A stretch of 11,238 nt of DNA from an uncultured Burkholderiales bacterium (GTDB taxonomy: Bacteria; Pseudomonadota; Gammaproteobacteria; Burkholderiales; Burkholderiaceae_F): positions 1 to 11,238 of the forward strand of contig CAIQGU010000128.1 of assembly GCA_903871435.1 (NCBI GenBank), given 5' to 3'. Below the pieces are notes generated by a model that saw only the letters and a list, made by a program, of their open reading frames with translations, did not search any database and was not told where the DNA came from. Position numbers and translations under genes: made by a program. Positions 7,980-11,238 of the stretch are shown here, piece by piece (within the stretch, counting starts at the first letter, position 1; each line of letters opens with the position of its first letter).

Positions 7980-8041
7980 GTAACCGTTGTCTACTGCAGG
8001 CAGGCACGGTTACTTCCCGTTTGTGGCCGCGAGGGCGCGGC
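7980..8041 (+). other. Inverted repeats in the probable leader of the VOC gene
   Basis: Two perfect inverted repeats lie upstream of the VOC start. GTAACCGT (7980-7987) pairs with ACGGTTAC (8006-8013) over an 18-base loop. GCCGCG (8026-8031) pairs with CGCGGC (8036-8041) over a 4-base loop. The second ends 14 bases before the Shine-Dalgarno sequence at 8056-8062. There is no U-tract, so an intrinsic terminator is unlikely. A protein-binding site or leader structure is possible. No known riboswitch is recognised. Confidence 0.3.
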
Positions 8042-8067
8042 AGGTTTGCACTGACAGGAGGGATTTC

Positions 8068-8451
8068 GTGCACAAGAGCAAGCTGGCGGGTTTCATTGTG
8101 GATTGTCAAACAGAAGACCTTGGGCATGCGGCGCAGTTTTGGGGCGGCGCCCTGGGGATGGCAGTGCAACATCTGCCCGGCGATGAAGGCAAGAAATACA
8201 TGCGACTGGTCGATCCAAACGCGGCGTTGCACGTGGAAGTGCAGACCGTTACTCATCCCAGCCGTGTTCACCTGGACATCGAGACGGATGACATTGAATC
8301 CGAAGTCATTCGCCTGGAGCGTCTGGGCGCGCGCCGGGTGCAGCAGATTGAAAGCTGGTGGGTAATGGAAGCGCCTACCGGACATCGCTTCTGTGTTGTT
8401 TCCGCCGAGGGTTCGCCCGATTTTTCTTCCCGCGCAAATTGCTGGGAGTGA
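8068..8451 (+). CDS. VOC superfamily (glyoxalase-like) protein
   Basis: 127 residues, start GTG at 8068, chosen because a strong AGGAGGG lies at 8056-8062 with five bases of spacing and because the family fold begins at once (KLAGFIVDCQTEDLGHAAQFW). Segments typical of the vicinal oxygen chelate fold follow: FWGGALGM (24-31), YMRLVDP (44-50), VHLDIETDDIESEVIRLERLGA (67-88) and MEAPTGHRFCVV (100-111). One VOC chain of this size holds two beta-alpha-beta-beta-beta units and usually dimerises. Candidate metal or substrate residues include H55, H68, E101 and H106, but the set is not that of glyoxalase I, so no reaction can be assigned. The following gene's ribosome site overlaps this stop codon, so the two are probably co-translated. 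No SOS role is known for the family. Confidence 0.82.
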   Translation: MHKSKLAGFIVDCQTEDLGHAAQFWGGALGMAVQHLPGDEGKKYMRLVDPNAALHVEVQTVTHPSRVHLDIETDDIESEVIRLERLGARRVQQIESWWVMEAPTGHRFCVVSAEGSPDFSSRANCWE

Positions 8452-8462
8452 GGACACGCATC

Positions 8463-8996
8463 ATGCATACGGCAAGGGTCACAAATTGGGGTGGCGCGGT
8501 CCGGCGCTCATTTTGTGTCGGTGCAGCGGTGCTGGCCTTTAGCCTGTCGTTGCCGGTGCTGGCGGACGAACCCTTGCCGCAGGATCAGCCTGCGGCCGCC
8601 CGGGGCTCCGGGCATGTCCGCGACATGTTGGAGGGTGGTCGCTGCGGTTCGGTTGTGATCCGGCACTGCCGTCTGCACCGTGAGACTTCCGCAATGGTTC
8701 TGGACCCGGGGCTCACCGGCCATAACGGGGCTCCCATGCAATGGGAAGTGGTTCAGTATGCGGGGCCGGATAACGATGAGATCGTGGTCAATGGCCTGCG
8801 TATTCGCGACCCTGGCGTCAAGGAAGTGTTTGACCGCGCCTTTGGCTCGCCCATGGGTGGGACCAGTATGCATACCAGCGCAGGGGCTGCGGGCGCACGT
8901 TGTACAACCGTTGATCGCTCCTCTGCGACCCTATGCTCCAACGGTGGCAACAAGCTTCCTGCGCTTGATAATCCGCTGACGGATTGGGTTTTTTAG
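8463..8996 (+). CDS. Secreted four-cysteine protein of unknown function
   Basis: 177 residues; I do not recognise the family. The N-terminus is a Sec-type signal peptide: Arg5, Arg14 and Arg15, then a hydrophobic stretch FCVGAAVLAFSLSLPVLA (17-34), with likely cleavage after VLA34 before Asp35. The cysteine at 18 is inside the hydrophobic core and not followed by a lipobox pattern, so lipoprotein processing is unlikely. The mature part (about 143 residues) has four cysteines, C61, C69, C147 and C158, enough for two disulfides in the periplasm or outside. A middle block, QWEVVQYAGPDNDEIVVNGL (93-112), is acidic and beta-like. Start ATG 8463 is preferred over an upstream ATG at 8358 because GAGGA at 8450-8454, overlapping the stop of the VOC gene, is well spaced and the signal peptide starts here. 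It converges with imuA, ten bases away. Confidence 0.75.
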   Translation: MHTARVTNWGGAVRRSFCVGAAVLAFSLSLPVLADEPLPQDQPAAARGSGHVRDMLEGGRCGSVVIRHCRLHRETSAMVLDPGLTGHNGAPMQWEVVQYAGPDNDEIVVNGLRIRDPGVKEVFDRAFGSPMGGTSMHTSAGAAGARCTTVDRSSATLCSNGGNKLPALDNPLTDWVF

Positions 8997-8998
8997 TG

Positions 8999-9022
8999 GG
9001 CACTCTCTAGCTGGAGGGTGCC
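8999..9022. terminator. Hairpin between the convergent secreted-protein gene and imuA
   Basis: GGCACTCTC (8999-9007) pairs with GAGGGTGCC (9014-9022), with one G-T pair and a short loop. The imuA stop codon (9009-9007) lies inside the stem. The stop codon of the secreted-protein gene is three bases away. The hairpin could serve both convergent transcripts. No U-tract follows it on either strand; the T6 run at 8989-8994 lies on the wrong side for the plus strand. A bidirectional 3' stem-loop is therefore plausible, a classical intrinsic terminator less so. Confidence 0.4.
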
Positions 9023-10026
9023 GGCGACAGCGCTGCGGGCATGGTCCAGTTGTTTTGCGGGGCAAATAACCGCAGGAGACTGCGCAACAGGGGCGTTTTT
9101 CTCCTCGCAGCCTGGGCAACTGCGGGCTTGGCTTGCTCCTGCAAACCAAGGTCGATACCGCGTGTTTGACCGGCATGAGCTGCGTTGTCCAGCGCCGCTT
9201 TTGCCGTGACGGGGGTGCCGGGCGCGTGACGGGTGACGCTTGCCGGACTGCTGTTCCAGCGCGCCGGGTGAACCTGCAGGGCAATAGGCTCCAGCAGCGG
9301 GCGGCCGCGGCGTTTGAGGATTTGCACCTGCAACTGGCCGTTTTCATTGTGCAGGCGCAGGCGCAGCGCGGCGGGTGAGGGCGAGCGGGCGTGGCGAACC
9401 GTGCGGATGATGAAGACCAGCGCGTTATGCCGTTGTGCTAGCAGATGCAGCCGCCGCAGTTCGCGAAAATCGGCATCGGCACCGGTGGTATCGGGCAGCC
9501 AGCCGACAAGCGCACCCAGGTGCGCGGTCCTGAGGGATTGCTCCAGCGCCCAGCCGCTCTCGCGCGGAGTCAGTGGCTTGACGAAAATATGTTGTGCCAG
9601 GTTCAGGCCAGCTTCTGCCAGGGCCGGCGCATACGGCAGGGCCTGGCGGGCAGCCGCCTCGGGGTCGGCGCAATCGCCTGAGTGGCCTGCGTTCTGGCTC
9701 GGCGCGCCGCCCTTGCAGGGCAGCACCCATACACTGCTGCGCCCTGTTGGGGCCAAGGCTGCAAGGGCGGGCAGCAAGAGGCCCAGCTCACCAATACCGG
9801 CATGTTCGACGAGCAATTCCACCAGTTGACCGCGGGGCCAACCCTTGCCGGGCAGTTCCTGGTCCAGATTGGCAAAACCCGTAGGGGTGCAGTCGGCGGT
9901 GGTGGCGGCGGGATTCCATTCATCGCCGCGCCACACGTTGCGCACCTCGGGTGCGGTGGCGCGCAGCCGGGGTACCAGGGAGGTAGCTGCGCGCTGCGCG
10001 CAGGGGTCGAGCAAGCATGTATCCAT
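9007..10026 (-). CDS. imuA: ImuA, RecA-related mutasome protein
   Basis: 339 residues from the ATG at 10026. ImuA is a RecA/SulA-like accessory factor needed with ImuB and DnaE2 for damage-induced mutagenesis. VWRG at 31-34, TGFANLDQELPGKGWPRGQL at 49-68 and HAGIGELGLLLPAL at 75-88 form the family's N-terminal signature. Where RecA has its P-loop (GxxxxGKT) this protein has EHAGIGELGL, so nucleotide binding of the RecA type is not expected. The RecA-like core runs to about 260, and a basic, Ala/Pro-rich tail follows. It starts 52 bp after the lexA stop with no promoter or LexA box between, so it is probably read from the lexA promoter. The start is not certain: no good Shine-Dalgarno sequence is seen. 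An upstream ATG at 10119 would overlap lexA and add an unconserved stretch. Confidence 0.9.
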   Translation of the reverse strand: MDTCLLDPCAQRAATSLVPRLRATAPEVRNVWRGDEWNPAATTADCTPTGFANLDQELPGKGWPRGQLVELLVEHAGIGELGLLLPALAALAPTGRSSVWVLPCKGGAPSQNAGHSGDCADPEAAARQALPYAPALAEAGLNLAQHIFVKPLTPRESGWALEQSLRTAHLGALVGWLPDTTGADADFRELRRLHLLAQRHNALVFIIRTVRHARSPSPAALRLRLHNENGQLQVQILKRRGRPLLEPIALQVHPARWNSSPASVTRHAPGTPVTAKAALDNAAHAGQTRGIDLGLQEQAKPAVAQAARRKTPLLRSLLRLFAPQNNWTMPAALSPAPSS

Positions 10027-10078
10027 GAGATCTGCCGGATGCGGTGAACGTGCAGTAGAGAGAAGCGCGAGCGCGCGC

Positions 10079-10720
10079 TCAGACGGAGGCGCGGATGACA
10101 CCCACCGCCAGCCCTTCAATTACCAGGGGTTCGCGGCGTGTATCGACGATGATGGAGGAGTACTCGGGGTTCTCGGCAATGAGTTCCACCCGCGTGCCGC
10201 GCACCTTCAGGCGTTTGACGGTGACATCGTCGCCGAGGCGGGCAACTACCACCTGGCCGTTGTGCGCCTGATTCTGTTTGTGCACGGCCAGCCAATCGCC
10301 ATCGAGTATGCCGGCATCGCGCATGCTCATGCCGCGCACTTCAAGCAGGTAATCGGCGCGGGGTTTGAAAGTGGCGGGATCCACGGCCGGGCGCTTGAGG
10401 ACATTCTCCTGCGCGAGTATGGGGCTGCCTGCTGCGACTTTGCCGATGAGCGGCAGGCCAAATTCACGGGCAGCCTCTCCCAGGGCCCGCACGGAGTCAC
10501 GCAGCCGGATGCCGCGGGAAGTGCCCGAGACAAGTTCGATGAGGCCTTTTTTCTGCAGGGCCTGCAGATGCTGTTCGGCAGCGTTGAGCGAACGGAAACC
10601 AAATGCGCGGGAGATTTCTTCGCGGGTGGGCGGCGCGCCGCTTTCTGCCAGTGCGCTGCGGATGAATTCGAGAATTTCACCCTGGCGGGCGGTAAGCACG
10701 TTTGCGGAGTCTATGTTCAC
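10079..10720 (-). CDS. lexA: LexA repressor, SOS regulator
   Basis: 213 residues. LexA binds SOS operators as a dimer and is inactivated by self-cleavage stimulated by RecA filaments. The winged helix-turn-helix fills about 1-75, with recognition helix [12 protein letters not shown] (44-55). It matches E. coli LexA at S44, N46, A47 and E49, with Gln50 in place of a Glu. Cleavage is expected at A97-G98 (VAAGSP). The dyad is S132 (GMSMRD) and K169 (VKRLK), each offset by 13 from E. coli. The start is a GTG at 10720, with GGAAGG five bases upstream and family homology starting at VLTARQ. The open frame continues far upstream but is unconserved. It is autoregulated by the operator at 10775-10792. 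It is a classical LexA, not the divergent LexA2 that accompanies this cassette in Pseudomonas putida. Confidence 0.97.
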   Translation of the reverse strand: MNIDSANVLTARQGEILEFIRSALAESGAPPTREEISRAFGFRSLNAAEQHLQALQKKGLIELVSGTSRGIRLRDSVRALGEAAREFGLPLIGKVAAGSPILAQENVLKRPAVDPATFKPRADYLLEVRGMSMRDAGILDGDWLAVHKQNQAHNGQVVVARLGDDVTVKRLKVRGTRVELIAENPEYSSIIVDTRREPLVIEGLAVGVIRASV

Positions 10721-10774
10721 GACAGCCTTCCCATGGGTTACGGGCCGATGATGTCTCCGGGGTGGAGATGTTCC

Positions 10775-10792
10775 ACTGTAAATGCTTACAGT
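10775..10792. promoter_or_regulatory. LexA box (SOS operator) of lexA
   Basis: ACTGTAA and TTACAGT form perfect 7-bp arms around ATGC, giving the consensus CTGT-N8-ACAG. It lies 55 bp upstream of the lexA GTG and covers the -10 element, as expected for autorepression. It is less AT-rich in the centre than the imuB and dnaE2 operators and has shorter symmetric arms. Confidence 0.9.
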
Positions 10793-10804
10793 ACCGTTTG
10801 TCAA
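10775..10804 (-). promoter_or_regulatory. lexA-imuA promoter
   Basis: On the minus strand a perfect -35 TTGACA (10804-10799) is followed after 18 bp by TACAGT (10780-10775), which matches the -10 consensus at four of six positions and lies inside the LexA box. Transcription would start near 10768, leaving a leader of roughly 48 bases before the lexA GTG. The strong -35 and operator-covered -10 are the usual design of an SOS promoter. Confidence 0.7.
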
Positions 10805-11205
10805 CGCTTGGGTGCCGCGCCGCGTGCGCGCAGGTTTTGCAACGCCGGCACTTGCGCTCCGTGGGCACCGTGCTAACATTCTTCTAGATATATGGGCGGT
10901 CGCAAACCAGAATATCCTGCAGTACCTGCGCCAGTGAAATTTTGCGGCCGCAACAGGCGGTAGCCACTGCCGATAGCCCTGCCAGGCGCCACTTTTGAGC
11001 GCCGGCCGCCAGGCTGATTTGGTGGCACTGCCCACCCGCACATTACGTGCCTTACCGTCCGATGAAACCCGCCAGGGGCGCTCGTGTCCGCGCAACCGGG
11101 AAGACCGGACCTTGCAAACCGATGGCCACAGTCTCCCCCTGAAGCGCCGACTACGTGCGCAGAGCCTCAACCTGCGGGTCGCCGCGCGAAACCATAGGAT
11201 CTGGA

Positions 11206-11238
11206 ATGACCGCAAAAATCATACAATTGCGGGATTAC
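11206..11238 (+). CDS. Possible start of a gene running off the window
   Basis: ATG at 11206 is preceded by AGGA at 11196-11199 with six bases of spacing and opens [11 protein letters not shown] before the window ends. Only 11 codons are visible, so no function can be given. Short openings of the type M(S/T)AKII(Q/F) are common in proteobacterial proteins, which is weak support. A competing plus-strand frame without an ATG also crosses this stretch. If real, the gene is divergent from lexA. Confidence 0.35.
   Translation, partial: MTAKIIQLRDY

Larger units (their letters stand above)
7739..8067. other. Divergent intergenic region between imuB and the VOC gene
   Basis: 329 bp between divergently transcribed genes. 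It holds the imuB LexA box at 7770-7795, a possible plus-strand promoter overlapping that box, and two inverted repeats just upstream of the VOC gene. A 47-codon Arg-rich plus-strand frame opens at 7802 (MKFARGRNARVGFPSSFRQF...) and ends at 7945. It has no Shine-Dalgarno sequence and no recognisable domain, so it is not called as a gene. Confidence 0.45.
10721..11205. other. Region upstream of lexA without a convincing gene
   Basis: 485 bp. The part next to lexA holds its promoter and operator. Beyond about 10805 no frame is convincing. The minus-strand frame continuous with lexA is Arg/Trp-rich and looks non-coding. A plus-strand frame without an ATG runs from about 10977 to the window end (ending ...[14 protein letters not shown]). 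A 23-codon plus-strand frame at 10892-10963 is preceded by hexamers resembling a promoter (TTGCGC 10852-10857, TAACAT 10874-10879, 16-bp spacing). No tRNA or known RNA is recognised. Confidence 0.45.

Noticed and set aside
7855..8457. Minus-strand frame of 200 codons over the VOC gene
   Set aside because: The plus strand encodes a good VOC fold with a strong ribosome site; the antisense product shows no family features.
8358..8462. Upstream ATG for the secreted protein at 8358
   Set aside because: It lies within the VOC gene and would bury the signal peptide behind 35 residues; ATG 8463 has a ribosome site and a proper signal peptide.
10027..10119. Upstream ATG for imuA at 10119
   Set aside because: It would overlap the end of lexA and add 31 unconserved residues; ATG 10026 is nearer the conserved VWRG segment.
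10721..11215. Upstream extension of lexA to an ATG at 11215
   Set aside because: The added 165 residues are Arg/Trp-rich and unlike any LexA, would place promoter and operator inside the gene, and the GTG at 10720 has a ribosome site and family start.
1..11238. CRISPR array, insertion sequence, tRNA or rRNA
   Set aside because: No regularly spaced repeats, transposase, terminal inverted repeats with target duplications, or tRNA/rRNA-like segments were seen.

Overview
The window is high-GC proteobacterial chromosomal DNA. It carries an SOS mutagenesis locus: lexA, imuA, imuB and dnaE2 (imuC) all lie on the minus strand and read right to left. The LexA is the classical Gamma/Betaproteobacterial type (recognition helix around [13 protein letters not shown], Ala-Gly cleavage site, Ser/Lys dyad). 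The operators fit the E. coli-like CTGT-N8-ACAG pattern. A Gammaproteobacterium is the best guess and a Betaproteobacterium remains possible; the genus cannot be read from the sequence.

Layout from right to left along the minus strand. At 11206 a plus-strand gene may just begin. 10721-11205 has no convincing gene but holds the lexA promoter and operator. lexA (10720-10079) and imuA (10026-9007) are 52 bp apart and probably share a transcript. A plus-strand gene pair sits between imuA and imuB: a small VOC/glyoxalase-like protein (8068-8451) and a secreted four-cysteine protein of unknown function (8463-8996), convergent with imuA. imuB (7738-6116) follows with its own LexA box. A large soluble protein (5916-3361) follows, with two Cache-like sensor modules and a C-terminal CheW domain. 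Last comes dnaE2 (3284-75), also with its own LexA box, which overlaps its start codon. A hairpin repeat lies at the left edge.

In many proteobacteria imuA-imuB-dnaE2 form one compact LexA-controlled operon. Here gene order and strand are kept, but the cassette is split into three pieces, each behind its own CTGT-N8-ACAG operator. The imuB and dnaE2 operators are identical over 22 bp except for one base. Expected logic: DNA damage makes RecA trigger LexA self-cleavage, lexA-imuA, imuB and dnaE2 are derepressed, and ImuA, ImuB (non-catalytic Y-family adaptor) and DnaE2 (error-prone polymerase) assemble on the clamp for mutagenic translesion synthesis.

The most interesting unexplained parts are the Cache-Cache-CheW protein between imuB and dnaE2, the VOC/secreted-protein pair on the opposite strand, the dnaE2 start codon inside its operator (suggesting a leaderless mRNA), and a repeat-built linker inserted in ImuB.
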